This document shows positions 1 through 48,840 of a stretch of DNA of 64,000 bases, in pieces. The notes under the pieces were generated by a model. The model was not told where the DNA came from and ran no database searches. It saw only the letters and a program-made list of their open reading frames with translations. Position numbers and translations under genes: made by a program. The stretch comes from Nannobrachium achirus. Its lineage: Eukaryota > Chordata > Actinopteri > Myctophiformes > Myctophidae. The number at the start of each line of letters is the position of its first letter. Positions within the stretch are counted from its first letter, which is position 1. Where the stretch lies: positions 28,309,362 to 28,373,361 of the forward strand of contig OY997649.1 of the NCBI GenBank assembly GCA_963921795.1. Reading direction: 5' to 3'.

Positions 1-725
1 TTCCTCTTTTGCTCTCTTCCACCTTTAAATCGTGTCTCTCCACACGGTCAACACAAACATTATATTATACTGCTAATTATGAAGGTTACAAAGTGTTTTA
101 CATAAAACTGAAGTATAAAACATAATCAAAAACGAAAAGAAACACACACAAGGAAAACGCACCTTGTTTTTCCTGCTTCCTGCTGCTGCTCGAGTCAGAG
201 GGAGGGAAAAAAAAAGAAAAGAAAAGAAAAACCCCGCAAAAAGAATGTTGAGCTCACCAGAAGTGAGAGCAGAGCGCGTTGGTGGAGAACATAGTGGCGG
301 GTACAGGTAGACCTGAACCAAAACATCAACTTCTTCCACACATGCATTCATCTGGCCAAACACTCCTCCCTCAAAAGGAAGAATGACAAAAAAAGAAAAA
401 ACTCCATAGTCGAGCTCCACCTACTCTGCAACGCTGCACAGCTGAGCACACAACATGTAATGGAAGTAATGCAAGAACATTTATCCCCGAAAAGACTGTC
501 TGCAATACCCTGAAGCAACCAGGCACTGAAGCCTACGGTACGTTTAAAACAAGCCAATCCCCATCATCGACCCACCGCCCAAAGAAGAGACAGTAACAAC
601 ACGAAAAACATTCACCAAAAAGTTAAAGAGTAATGGAATACTGTTCATTTCAACTAGGTCAACAAGTGCATCCATTTTCTCTAGAGCGTAGAAGAGAGTA
701 TAGTGAGTGGGTGGTGAAATATGCA

Positions 726-728
<3 letters not shown>

Positions 729-799
<71 letters not shown>
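729..799. repeat. (GT)n microsatellite
   Basis: About 71 bases of uninterrupted TG. Confidence 0.98.
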
Positions 800-803
<4 letters not shown>

Positions 804-1871
804 ACATGGGCCACTGTGCCTGAGCAGGCACATGGTGACTCCACAGGATCACACAATAGCAGTAGTGTGCAGTCAGAGGGTCAGGAGGGATTTCCCGTCA
901 TGACGAGTAAGCACTACGGCCAACAGCAATATCATGAAATACGATATGTAGTCACGTGACCCGGGTATTAACTTCTCAACCTTTTACAACCCCTTTTACA
1001 TCATCCTGTTAGGAACTCCCCTAAACACACTGTACACATCTGTCACAGCACCAAGACTTTTACAAGAGGAAAAGTGACTGCGTGATTGCCAATAGTTATG
1101 AGCTCATTACCAGCCGAATGTGTGCATTGGTCCTCCCAAAAACCACTGGCATTGGAGGCTTAACAGTGATAAATTATGCAACACTGGGCTTAACTGATGT
1201 GGAACATTTCAAAACAGCAGTTACTATATAGGTTACTTTATGTAGGCCCGCTACCCACTTGATACAAACCAGCCAAAGCAAGAGGGAAAGTAGGGCGACA
1301 TGACCTACATAATAAGACTAAGTATTCACCAACACACTCAGTGAAGTGCATATCCTGTTGAGACAAGTCCCTTGGACATCCATGCCCTCACAACTTTTGA
1401 GATGATCCGCAGTCTGTGTCAACTTCTGCCAGTACACATGCCCTCACTTGGTCATCCTGTCGCAGACAGAACGCAGCGTAACAGCTGTACTCTCTCCTCC
1501 TCCAGCACAAGGCAGAACATGATCATGTGACATTGACGGTGATTGATCGCAGATCGGTCACAACCATGCGATACTACAGGCCAATCAAAGCCAGCCGTAG
1601 TAGGGCTACTATTCATCATTTATCTCGCCACAACTCTACTGTAAACAACTGTTACTTTACTGTGCAACTCCGACGTTCACAATAATCACTAGACCTGGAA
1701 GTTCCACAGCATCCCATGTTGGACTTAGATAAGATCCAAGGGATTTGTACTTTGCCGTGTGTGTGACACAGTGGAGTGCAATGGAGTATACGCCAGGGCA
1801 GCAGATTTGTCTCCAGAAGGGGGCTCTCTTAGAACCCTCAACGGGAGCCAAGGAACTGCCCCCCCCCCAAC

Positions 1872-1976
<105 letters not shown>

Positions 1977-2756
1977 CTTTGGAATGTATAACCTGCATGC
2001 AACAACAATACATGCCAAGGAGGGAGGCAAAATCACAAAGCAGACCAATTTCCAGCATATTCTGAAAAAGTGCCAACGTCAGTGCCCTTAAGTACGCCTC
2101 AAGCAAATGTGAAAAGTGGTAAATGACAGATTCACAGAGTGGACCCCCCCCCCCCCCCTCACTCCACCTGTCCCTACAATCCTCTAGAGGCCTTGCCATT
2201 CTGGGGACTATACCACAATGAACGTCACGTGTCTTCAGAATTCAGTCTTGTTTTGTGCCTGGACCCATGATTCAGACTGATTTTTCGGCATCAAATGGAT
2301 TGGATTAATGAATTCTATGTGAAAATATAAATATTCCTTTGCAATAGGTGTGTCTGTGAGAAATGGATCATTAATAAGCTATCCCCTATGTTGAAGAAGC
2401 AGTTAAATCCAAATATTCCTGCATCAATGGCAACGAAAACCATGGCCCTATTGCACAGAGGTCAGGTTGCTTTTATTGTATTTGAATGCCATTATGTCTA
2501 ATCAATGAATAACATTTAAAAACTATAGATAAATCTAACAAAGCGGTATTCCAAACTAAATATGTTCCCTCCTCAAACTTAGAAAAACTGAGAATTTACA
2601 GCAAGCAAAGAACAGTAAACAATATACATCTAGTTATGACAGGCGTTTCCAAAATGCACTTAGCAAAAGTCACTATGTCACTGCATATTACAGTACAGTA
2701 CAGTGCGTGATGGGAGTGGAGAAAAAATCCAAGCTGGCTTCAAATCTCTGACTTAC

Positions 2757-38395
<35,639 letters not shown>

Positions 38396-38398
<3 letters not shown>

Positions 38399-38452
38399 TT
38401 TAGAATGAGACACAGAGTAGATCACTGAAGACTTAATTGCTTTTTACAGGAC
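38396..38452 (-). CDS. cabin1: cabin1 exon 2 (5' UTR plus start codon)
   Basis: A 57-base exon between acceptor CATTTGCAG and donor ATG|GTAAGG. Only its last three bases are coding: the initiator ATG at 38398-38396 is immediately followed by the splice donor. This start reproduces the vertebrate M-IRIAALN N-terminus when joined to exon 3. Confidence 0.8.
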
Positions 38453-38496
38453 CTGCAAATGTATATAAAAAAAACATCAGTCAGAGCAGTCAGAAA

Positions 38497-39046
38497 TCAG
38501 TAAGACTCCCTAATCGGGAGATAAGCGACCGTAGGTGGCTTATCTCCACAAATAGGGCAAAAATTTGTATTTCCCAAATCTTCCTGATCCATGTTGATGA
38601 CATGAGTGTAGACATGCTGTGTAGTGATATTCGTGATTTTAGGGCAAAAACTGTAGGAGCAGTGCCCAAAAATGTGTTTTAAAAATCGGCCTGAAGGTGG
38701 CGCTAGAATAGGGCCATGTGAGAAATGAGGGGTGGGGTCTCCGCGTTGCCTTGGCGGACGAATAGGTACCGGCCCCGGCTCTCCCGGACGCTCCTAGCCC
38801 GAGTTACGGCATTTTATGTGCGCTGCAGTGGCAGGGGGTCCTCCACTGGGGGCGCCACCACTTTTGCATCCGTTCTGGAGCACCAGGAGTCGGTGGTCCC
38901 CGGGAATTCCCCGTGAGCAGCCCCGTTGGGGTGGTCATTTGGTCATTTTTGCACATTTGGTCATTTTTTACATCTGGGGGTCCCCCAGGGACCTGGGGGT
39001 CCCTGGGGCTCCGGGGGTCCTTGGAGGTTGTAGTTTGGCAGGCAAG

Positions 39047-39083
<37 letters not shown>

Positions 39084-39385
39084 CTGGCATGGATCGGGTC
39101 AACGGGTGCGGAGATATAAGCAGGGAAAAAGTGTGACGTGTGAGCACATTTGGTCATTTTTTACATCTGGGGGTCCCCCAGGGACCTGGGGGTCCCTGGG
39201 GCTCCGGGGGTCCTTGGAGGTTGTAGTTTGGCAGTCAAGGAGTGTGTGTGCAAAATTTGGCATGGATGGGGGCAACGGTTGTGGAGATATGAGCAGGGCA
39301 AAAGTGTGACGGACTCACTGACTGACTGACTGACGCACAGACAGCCCGTGGAGGTTTTGGTAGTAAATGCGACCTACGGTCGCAA
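38497..39385. mobile_element. GCGACC-ended repeat, copy 3 (in cabin1 5' region)
   Basis: GCGACCGTAGGT at 38525-38536 and ACCTACGGTCGC at 39372-39383. Internal near-tandem duplication of about 115 bases (TGGTCATTTTTTACATCTGG, at 38940 and 39150). Lies in intron 1, 45 bases upstream of cabin1 exon 2. Confidence 0.8.
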
Positions 39386-39882
39386 CAAGATTCATAATGT
39401 CGTATGTTGAATAAAATGTAAAGAATACAGTCTGAATATGCATGCAAATATACACAGTAAATCCTCTGCTATGTATTTGCAACTCCGAGGGTGTACCATT
39501 CATTGAGTTATATTAAAGAGGTTACTGCATAATCCATGATGAGTCAGTTGCTCAAATTAAAAACATGTACATGCATATAGCCTACTATTGCAACAAAATC
39601 GGCATGTGTTCATGCCCGCTTGGCGCTTATCCTGAATAATGATAAAAATGTATTTATAGGCTATTTGAGTTTTTTATTGAGTCCATTAAATCTTGATCTA
39701 ACTCTGCCCTTTCTTTTCACGTTTGAGCTTATGGAAGAGATACATAACAAATGAACAAAACTAATGTCTGAATTTGCATAAAATATCTCGTCTTTGCTTG
39801 AGTAGTGAGCAAGTGATCTCTCTCTGCTGAAGAATAGCGTTAGCATGTTGCTAACATACCCTGCAAATTTGAAATGACTTAC

Positions 39883-40060
39883 CATTTGTGCCCCTTTTCA
39901 ATGGCATGGTGATACGGTTAGGATCATAAACATTGGAGATGCTGAATAATAGATAGGATACGGGGCTATAAAGTCCATGCATAACTTGAAAATATCCTCC
40001 TTTGTTGTTGTTTTTTTGTGTGTGAATATCTTCGGTAATTTTAACGTCACAGCATCATTG
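39883..40060 (-). other. cabin1: cabin1 exon 1, non-coding (3' border clear, 5' end inferred)
   Basis: The right-hand border is a strong donor, CACAAATG|GTAAGT, at 39882-39881. The 5' end is only inferred from the promoter-like motifs upstream. Joined to exon 2 the sequence reads ATG GTC CTG TAA, a three-codon upstream ORF, so this ATG cannot start CABIN1. An alternative first exon elsewhere cannot be excluded. Confidence 0.45.
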
Positions 40061-40084
40061 CCGGGCACGCTTTCAGTAACGTCA

Positions 40085-40140
40085 TGTCTCATTGGTCAAT
40101 AGCCACGACGTGAGCTGGGGCGTATTCGTTTGGCCAATCA
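40085..40140 (-). promoter_or_regulatory. Probable cabin1 promoter (two CCAAT-type boxes, CRE-like TGACGT)
   Basis: Read on the minus strand, this stretch has GATTGGCC, then CACGTCGTG, GACCAATGAG and TGACGTTACTG within about 55 bases, directly upstream of the inferred first exon. Paired CCAAT boxes with a CRE-like site are common in TATA-less housekeeping promoters. No TATA box is seen. The start site itself is inferred, not seen. Confidence 0.45.
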
Positions 40141-40149
40141 TAAACTTTG

Positions 40150-41566
40150 ATGTTCGGCGAACTTCTTTAACTGCATGTTCAGATGTGTGTATTGTCTTTA
40201 GTGTTTTAGCAGTATTGTTGGCTGGACCATAGCTGACCACAGCAGCCCTACACCTGCAGTTGTCTTGCTCCTGCAGTTTGATATCCACTAGGCTAGGCCA
40301 CGCGGCCCACGCCGCCATAGATGGTAGGCACCCATTTGAAACAATGTTTTAAATATGTCTGGGACTCAGTCTACTACACTGTAAAATCCTTAGTGTTCAT
40401 TTCAGTTATAGACCCATACTGAGAACCAACCTGTTTAGTGAACCTTAGGTACTTTATAGTGAACAAATGAGCGGTTGGTTGGCCCAAAGGACTAGCAGAC
40501 CGCCCCCTCCCTCCCCCGAAATGTTCAGCACCACCACTGCTGGACAGCGACATGATGGATGCTGTCACCTGGCACGACCAGAGAAAGTGCATTAATCATG
40601 GATTATAAATTGATCTTTAATTGTATAATCATTCAAAGTTTCCAAACATTGATATTTTTCAAATGAATTAAAAAAATAGATAGACTACAAGTTCACAATG
40701 AGCTTATAGATACAATTTTTGAGTATCCAATGTATAAATGGATAAAGTGGTTGCGATTATAATACCTACCAGGGGGTCTCCTCCCAGTAGGACGTGCAGC
40801 GTTTCATTTGTAAAAAAAAAAAAGAAGGAAAAAAAAAAGAAAGAAAAGAAAGTTTAATTTGTAATAGCCTATACTATATATCTGTAATCTATCACGGTAG
40901 ACTACAATAATCCGATTATTGTTGCCCATTTGTGGTTTGTGCACTGCGGAAGATTTCCTCCTGCAGGACTTGCACAGTACACAGACAACCACTAGGGGGC
41001 AAAGTGTGCCTAATAATGGGTATTTGTCCAGGTCACTGCAAACTATTTTACTGATCTCAGTGCAGTTATTTTGATTACATTGTGGATTCATTTGGGAGTG
41101 TTCCAATGGCACAAACACTGATACAGACACATATATTTTGATGATGATGATAACTATAAGTAGGGATTGGGAACTGTGTAATTACTTATTCTGCATACAT
41201 AAAATGGTGCAGGGCTTTGTTTCTTTTTGTCATCACCATAGTCATTGCTCAGATCAATTCAAAATGTTTTGCATAGGCACATGGTAGAGATATTCCTAAA
41301 TATTAAGCTCACAACTTTCAAAATGTATGCTTTTTCTATGTAAAAGCATATGGACAGATATAATGGTTTTGTCCTCACTGACCCTGCTCCTTGCAGTTCC
41401 TTGTTGCTACAGCGCTTATCCCGCCTCTTTCACTCAGCCTCCCCTGCCCCACCCATCCCCAGCATCTTTCCATTTTCTCTCTCTCTCAGACTGGCTGGCT
41501 GGCACCACTATTGATTCTTTCAGTCAGCATGCCTCCAAAAAATAGCGTCACAGTCATTATGGGCAC
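40150..41566. other. Divergent intergenic region between cabin1 and nefl
   Basis: About 1.4 kb, AT-rich, with one degenerate palindrome copy (40669-40721) and no coding potential. It presumably holds the regulatory sequences of both genes; apart from the marked promoter motifs nothing specific can be read. Confidence 0.5.
40669..40722. repeat. Palindrome copy M (degenerate)
   Basis: AAAAATAGATAGACTACAAG, TTCACAATGAGCTTATAGAT and ACAATTTTTG retain the pattern with several changes. Lies between cabin1 and nefl. Confidence 0.5.
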
Positions 41567-41573
41567 TATAAAA
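41567..41573 (+). promoter_or_regulatory. TATA box of nefl
   Basis: TATAAAA lies 78 bases upstream of the nefl ATG, preceded by GGGCAC. A start site near 41,597 would give a 5' leader of about 54 bases, normal for neurofilament genes. The start site is inferred. Confidence 0.75.
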
Positions 41574-41650
41574 GCTAGTGTAATGCAGATTCCACGGTGC
41601 AGTCAACCTCGCTGCATTCTTGGGCACAGAACTGTCTTATCTGTTGAGTC

Positions 41651-42694
41651 ATGGCTTCCATTGGCTTTGAACGTTACCTCCCTTCCTCTTACAAGAGGAA
41701 AGTGGTGGTGCGCAGCGGAGGACATGGAGGCAGTGGAGGAATAGGATCCAGGTCCATATATTCCAGCCATTCTGCCCCGCTATCATCCTACGGATCATCA
41801 CGCAGAAGTTATCCAACCTATAGCCGAGCTGCTCCACTGTCCTCCGCTGCTGCTGACTTCGACCTCAGCCAGGCAACGCACGTCAGTTCTGAGTTCAGAA
41901 CTGTAAGGACCCAGGAGAAAGCCCAGCTGCAGGACCTGAATGATCGTTTTGCCAGCTTCATCGACAGGGTCCATGAACTGGAGCAGCAGAATAAGTTGCT
42001 GGAGACTGAACTCCTGGTCCTCAGGCAGAGGCACGTAGAGCCGTCTAACCTCCGGGGCCTGTATGAGCAAGAGATCCGCCAGCTCCGTGCTGCTGTGGAG
42101 GAGGCCCGTCATGAGCAGCAGGCTGCCCAGAACCACAGGGACCAGATGGAGAACGTGCTGCAGAACCTGCAGGGGCGTTACGAGGAGCAAGTGCTTTCCA
42201 GGGAGGAGGCGGAAGGCAGGCTCATGGATGTCCGGAAGGAGGCGGACGAGGCTGCCCTCGGCCAGGCTGAGCTTGAGAAAAGGGTGGAAAGCCTACTGGA
42301 TGAGCTGGCCTTCCTGAAGCGGCTCCATGAGAGTGAGATCGCCGAGCTGCAGGCCCAGATACAGTACAGCACCCAGGTGTCAGTTGAGATGGAGGTGGCT
42401 AAACCTGACCTGTCCGCTGCTCTCCGCGATATCCGAGGCCAGTATGAGAAGCTGGCTCACCGCAACCTCCAGTCAGCCGAAGAATGGTTCTCCACCAAGA
42501 TGAATGTTATGACAGTAGACACTGCCCGTACAACAAACACTGCACGTAACACTAAAGATGAGGCTGCTGAGTATCGCCAGCTGCTCAAAGCCAAGACCCT
42601 GGAGATCGAGGCCTGTCGTGGGATGAATCAGGCCCTGGAGAACCAGCTGCAGGAAGTAGAGGAGAAGCAGAGTGATGAGATCCAAGCACTACAG
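41651..42694 (+). CDS. neflb: nefl exon 1 (head, coils 1A/1B, start of coil 2)
   Basis: 348 codons from the ATG to ALQ, donor ACAG|GTAAAA. It holds the whole head and most of the coiled coil. Confidence 0.95.
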
Positions 42695-43973
42695 GTAAAA
42701 ACCTAAACAGAAATAAACCTCATGGTTTTATTTACCTATTTAGCTACTGTATGTGACATATTTGTTAATTTCCTCAGTTCTTAATCATTTAGAATAGTAA
42801 TAGTAATTCAAATATAAACAAGAGTGTCCATGGGAGTTTGATTCCTAAATCAAATACTGATGATGTATTCCACATTTAGCATCATACGTTTTCACTTTAT
42901 TCCTTCTTTACAGGATAATATCAGTGAATTGGAAGATGACTTGAGGGCTAATAAGAATGATATGGCCCGCTACTTGAAGGAATATCAGGACCTTTTGAAT
43001 GTGAAGATGGCTTTGGACATTGAGATTGCAGCTTACAGGTCAGAGGCTTCTCAAATACTACTGCTACTACGAGAAATTCTAATAATGAAAACAATAATTG
43101 GATGTTATGTTTCTATTTTTAAATCTTGAGGATGCATTATTAGTAAAAACTCCAAGTAGCCATCTCATCACTTATAACCCTTCTCTCTATCAATTTTAGG
43201 CAGCTGCTCGAAGGGGAGGAAAACCGTTTCAACGTGGGAGGACCCGGATCTATGTCTTTTTACTCCCAGAGCATGTACCCATCTTACACACGGCCATTCT
43301 CTCTGCAGTCCCAGCTGAGCTCTGCAGCACCGTTTCTGATTAGCTCCCGTTTGCCCGTCTCAGCATACTGTGTAGAGGAGACGATATCTGCTAGCCAAGC
43401 AGAACACGCCGAGGCCAGTCCTCCCCAAGAAGAGGACGAAGAGGAGGTGGAAGAGGGAAAGAAGGAGGAGACCGAAGAGGTCGAGGCCGAAGAGGTCGAG
43501 GAGGGAGAAGGAGAGGGGGAGGAAGAGGGGGATGAAGAGGGTGAAGGAGATGGTGATGATGGGGGTGAAGATGCAGGTGAGGCAGAAGGAGTAGAGGGAG
43601 AAGGTGAGGGAGAGGCAGAAGAAGAAAACGTTGAAGCAGAGGGAGAAGCTGAAGGTTAATGCTTGTTTAGAGTTTTAATTGAGTCTTGTGTCTTGTTGCT
43701 ATTTCGTTGTATGTGGGTTTTGTACAGTATGATTAATACTCCTATTATGCCTTTCTTTGTCCAGATGCTGACTCAAAGGAAGAGGGGGATGCGGAGGAAG
43801 GGGATGCAAAAGCAGATGGTGAGGAAGGAGGTGATGAGGCGCAACCTGCAGAAGAGGAGGCCGACGATCAAAAGGAAGGGGGTGATGCAGAAGATGAGGA
43901 AGAGGAGAAAGGAGAAAGCAAAGATGATTCTGCAGATGAAGCTGACAAGAAAGATGAGCAAACAAAGGTTTAA
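41651..43973 (+). CDS. neflb: nefl, neurofilament light polypeptide (neflb-like), 4 exons, complete
   Basis: Exons 41651-42694, 42914-43038, 43200-43654 and 43765-43973 join in phase to 610 codons. The head (residues 1 to about 87) starts [20 protein letters not shown] and is Ser/Arg-rich. The intermediate-filament rod starts at about residue 88 with [20 protein letters not shown] and ends at about 396 with [16 protein letters not shown], the conserved IF end motif. The tail (397-610) is very acidic (Glu/Asp/Gly repeats) and lacks KSP phosphorylation repeats, which argues against NEFM/NEFH. In known biology NEFL forms the core of axonal 10-nm filaments. The four-exon layout matches vertebrate NEFL. 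The a/b paralogue assignment is from memory of the N-terminus and is less certain than the family. Confidence 0.93.
42914..43038 (+). CDS. neflb: nefl exon 2 (coil 2)
   Basis: Encodes [20 protein letters not shown] and [10 protein letters not shown]. Acceptor CTTTACAG, donor TACAG|GTCAGA. Phase 0 in and 2 out. Confidence 0.95.
43200..43654 (+). CDS. neflb: nefl exon 3 (rod end and acidic tail)
   Basis: Encodes [20 protein letters not shown] and then a long Glu-rich tail. The acceptor is ATTTTAG. The donor GAAG|GTTAAT is weak. Reading through it gives a stop codon two codons later, so retention would truncate the tail. Confidence 0.88.
43765..43973 (+). CDS. neflb: nefl exon 4 (C-terminal acidic tail)
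   Basis: Acceptor TTTGTCCAG. In the spliced frame it reads [20 protein letters not shown] and ends [12 protein letters not shown], then TAA at 43971-43973. The longer basic ORF in another frame is a shadow. Confidence 0.9.
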
Positions 43974-44414
43974 ATGCTGAATAGAATGTCTCCCTTGGTG
44001 CTACAGCCTACAGTATATACCGATCCAGTACAATCATAATGAAAATCCTCTATGAATCAAGGGCCAGTGTGCTGGTATCGCCAAAATAAAAGCCTGGTTT
44101 TCCGAGGCTAGTGTGCTGGTGAAAGCCTGTATGATCGAGCTGCTGTTAGTGAGCCAGAGCATGTACGCATGTATGCACAGATACCAGCAAATAAAATAAT
44201 CCATAACAACAACAACAACAACAACAACAAAAGCTAATCGATTTAACACCTTGATTTGCAAAAGGGGATGTACACATTCTTTGTGGAATTCTTTGAACAT
44301 GTGCTTTATTGTCACCACAATATGTCTATAAGGTGGCAGGTTTGTTCAATGCCCAATCAAATGCCTTACTAAATCTCCTCAGAGGGAGATCCATGATGTG
44401 CTGCACTAAACTCC

Positions 44415-44420
44415 AATAAA
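44415..44420 (+). terminator. Poly(A) signal of nefl
   Basis: AATAAA in CTCCAATAAAGCC, 442 bases after the stop codon. A second AATAAA-type site near 44190 is an alternative. Confidence 0.55.
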
Positions 44421-45883
44421 GCCTTGAAAAATATATAAAATACTGCTGGCTTGTTTTCACTTCTTTTTATTGTGTTATTCCCCTATATGTATACACTGGT
44501 AGCTGTAATGAACATATCAGTCAAATCATTTTCTATTAGGCAATAGGCATACGGTAAATATGTTCATTATCAGAAAATGTTTCTTTCTGTTTAATTTTGG
44601 GCAGGACGGAAAGAGACTTTATTGACTCATTAGTCAGTAGATCATATTCCTTCTGTCTAGGTTAGAGCAGAATGGACCTCTCTTAATGGAGATTAATTGA
44701 GAGGCTACAGTATTTGGATAGCAGGCAAATTGCCTTAGGCTCCACCCCATTTGACAAAGCAGCCCAGAGAGTGTCCTGGAAAGAAGTGCTCCTGATTACT
44801 ACTCTGCAGGAGGAATTTCTGCTCTTGTATGAAAGATTTACAACTTTGAGAATACTATTCCTCACATTCTTCATTATTTGCCATTACCACCTCATCTAAT
44901 CCCCCCTGCACTGACCAAGTCTAAAGGACATAAACATCTAGAGGATAGATGGCAGCATTACTGTGATGTGCTTGTGTCCTTATCTCATAAGTCAGTGGGT
45001 CTTCTCTATCCAGTTATGCCCATTGTCTGTGTGTTCAGTGAGCTGATACCAGGGTTTTTCCTGCTGCCTCACCCTCCGCCACATCACGGGCCATAAATCA
45101 GGGCCTGCTGAAACTTTTATGACTCAGCTAGACTGCTGCACCAAAGGATCTGGCCAAGTGTCAGCTAATGGAGGACAGCCCAGGAAGGCAATTTCATTAG
45201 AGAGAGACAGCAGAAAGGCATAGAGGGAGAATGAAGGAGAGGAAAAAGGTGGAGAAACGGAGGGAGAATGAACAAAACAGAGAGAGAGAGAGAGAGAGAG
45301 AGAACAGACAGACAGGAGTTGAGTAATAGCTCACTGTACTAAACCTTGACAGAGGACGGGCTGTTTCTTTAGCAATCATAAAGGTAAGAGGCTGGAGCAT
45401 TCCATCCATTCCCCAACACCCCACGGGTCCATTTTCATACTCAGATTTTTTTTTTTTTTGTGACCAAATGTTTATTCATTTTCATTTTTCATTGAAAAGG
45501 GCAGCCCCTTTTTCACATCATCTTTCGGCGGTAATACAATTTTCATTTCAGATGCAGGTTACAGATGCAGAGCATAAAGTTAAAATTAAAAAAACAAAAG
45601 AAAATACGTCCACAGATTGCATCCTGCCTGTTATATCTCTTGCCTTATGAGTGTGTACAGGGCCACCTTCTCTCCACTTTCTCCTTCTTCCCTCCCCCTG
45701 AAAAACCACCTTCCCCCAGGTTCCAACGTGACACTACCCGAGACATTACAGTACATTGTCAAATGACATCGTTGTCTATATACTCATACTTCATACTCAG
45801 ACTTAAATGAACATGTGTAAGTATTAAACTGTGCTCATAAACACAACAGATAGACACACATACAGTAGATGCATGTGTACTCA

Positions 45884-46188
<305 letters not shown>

Positions 46189-47188
46189 GATAAATGTGGC
46201 CCTACAGTATCTCATATGCGTCAAAGAGATGCAACTCCCTCCAAAATAATGCAACGCTGTCTCTCTCTAGCCTCCTTGTCCTCAGTTTACCCCATGCATA
46301 AGCAGGATTTTCCTGCATCTACCATTATCCTCTTTCTGAGAAGGAGAAACTTCAACTACCCTTTAATGTAGAGCTACTCGACTTAATATTGCTCAGGGGG
46401 CACTCAGCAAAATTCCAAGGGCCGCAAGCTAAAAATCAGCGTTTAGACAATGATTTCCTCATCTCAGCAGATTTCCTCTTCTCTCTTAGCAAATAGTATC
46501 AGATGTGAAATATAGATAAAATATATATCAATCGGAGTGTATTAACAGTCATAATACTATACATAATATGATACACCTATTCAGCAGCTTGATGGGGCTG
46601 AGGAAACTGTCACTTAGTTGTGAACAGAATGGTTGAGTTAGTTCAGGGACACTTTCAATATTACTTAGTTTCTTACATGAAATGATTCTGAATGCATGTG
46701 TAATGTTTACATGCATTAAAGCATCCTTTCAAAGGTTTTTCTTTAATGCTTAAATGCAGTACTTATATTGAGTATTGGCAGATTGACTGAACAAAGACAG
46801 ACGTATTGACAGACAGGAATGCAGACTGCCGTAATACTGTCTGTGCCTGAAGAATCCTTCATGATATTCCTGCAGTAGTTTTAGTGGAACTAGAGAGATA
46901 TGAATGTAGATACAGTAGTCCATCCTTATGAAAATGACTGGGTCATTGATGAGTAGGCTTAGAACAGCAGTGACATTTATGGTACATTTTCAGCCGTGGA
47001 AGAGAGTGTCAGGTGGTGCTTAAGACAAGGTGGAAGCATGTACCCAATGTAATAGAGCATGAAGGATAGGAGGAAAAGAAGGCACTGCAAGTTGAGAACC
47101 AATAACAAGGCAAAACAAACAGGTTGCATTGTATTTAGCAAAGTATACACATATTGTATGAAACACCTTTTACAAACACTATGGTCAT

Positions 47189-47194
47189 CATGTG

Positions 47195-47230
<36 letters not shown>

Positions 47231-47262
47231 TCGGTGCGTGCGTGCGTGCGCGTGTGTGTGTG
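47189..47262. repeat. (GTGC)n microsatellite
   Basis: About 15 GTGC units with a single interruption (GTCG). Confidence 0.96.
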
Positions 47263-48439
47263 AGATTAATACTTCCCATCTTCCTAGAAATGTGATGCCT
47301 TCAACGTTCAAGACAGCCCTAAATATTGACTCAGTCATGCACTGCAGGTGGCCATCTGCTTCTCTGCTCAGACCATGGTGTTGCTACAGAGCACTGCAGT
47401 CTGCATTTGCTGTTGTCACACAGCCAGTTATTGTTGCAACAAAGAAACAAGATGTTAAATAAGAGTTGTGGCTCCCTCTGGTGATCACTGGGAATCTTCA
47501 ACCACAGACTATTGTTTGAGCCCTAATGTTAGTCTTGGTACAAACCATTTAATGTAATGACATTTTCTAATTACATTATTTTCTATTTACAAATGTTTTG
47601 TGCTATAAAGATGCACAGTATCTGCTCAATGGGTACAGAAGATGCATTACTGAGTCAGATGAAAACAAATGAGACAGCCTCTGTCTGTCTTATGCATTTA
47701 TTCCAGTATTGATATAATACAGTACATGTATAATAAAGTAAATATCCATTATATATAACCTTGATTGTGTGTTCTTTACATGTGTGGGATTGGTCCCATG
47801 GCCATGGTATAGTGCAGAAGGATATGCACAGCAACATCCTCAGTGTTTAGTTGCAGTTTGGCATAGTTACACATGGAGAGTTCGGAGAGTGTACAAAAGT
47901 AACCAAATGGGTTACGTTTACACTCAGAGTTAAAGTTAACGCTGAGGATTTTTCTGGTCATGTTTTATAGAATGCACTGAGGGTAATTGTGTAACTCACA
48001 AGCACACGCAGTGAAATGTTGGTGTGGCAACAGTGGCATGCTCAAGAAACTGTGCTAACATCAATATAACAACAACATAATAATACGGATAATACTGGAT
48101 ACAATAAAAAGGTATTATTAAGAAGTTAATAAGGACAGATAGCGCTTAGCAGCAATGGGGAGTATGGCAAGTATTTGTGGATAATATTTGAGTAGATATG
48201 TAGAATGTGAGAAAAAAAATTGTTGAGGCCCTTATTTAGCAGGGGCCATCTTCGTTTGTGTTTGACATAATTCAGTCCTAGCATTGTATCCTGAGAGTGA
48301 GAACTGTGTAGACTCACTCCCAATTCTCCACCACAGTCTGAAAACCCACCGCTTCAGACTCCACCTGAACACTTACAATCACTCCTCTTTCCTTGTATCA
48401 CTTCTTGTTATACAGTACCTTGTTTGATAGACACTAGTT

Positions 48440-48840
48440 CAGGCCAGGGTATTCAAAGTTTTCAGGCCAGGGACCCCCAAACTGATGGGGAGATGGAGCA
48501 GGGACCCCCTGCTCCTACCACCTCGTAGGGGGGTGGGGGGCTACAACATATATTGTATATTTATGTATACAATTGTGTTTCATACATATAAACATAAGCT
48601 ATGCATGCTTTTATTTTAAACATAACATACTTGTACAAGGTACAGTGAGTAGGGTGGCCGCACCACTGCCATTTCTAAACATAACTTATAACTGAGAAGC
48701 AATGTCAATGCTATTAACAATCTGTTAATTGCACAGTAATAATCATGTATACAAGCTATAAAATGTTCAGAATCATGATAGATTTTTTAACATAAATGTG
48801 GAAAAAAAAGACCCCTTCTTGAAGACCTCTAGTTATACTC
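48440..48840. mobile_element. Diverged hAT-type MITE (CAGGGTATTCAAAG end)
   Basis: Begins CAGGGTATTCAAAGTTTTCA with GGACCCCC blocks like the CAGGGGTCTTC family, and ends near CTTGAAGACCTCTAG. No palindrome inside. The target duplication is uncertain. Confidence 0.5.

Noticed and set aside
43663-43980. 105-codon basic frame following nefl exon 3
   Set aside because: It is the wrong frame of nefl exon 4 plus intron. The spliced frame gives the expected acidic neurofilament tail.
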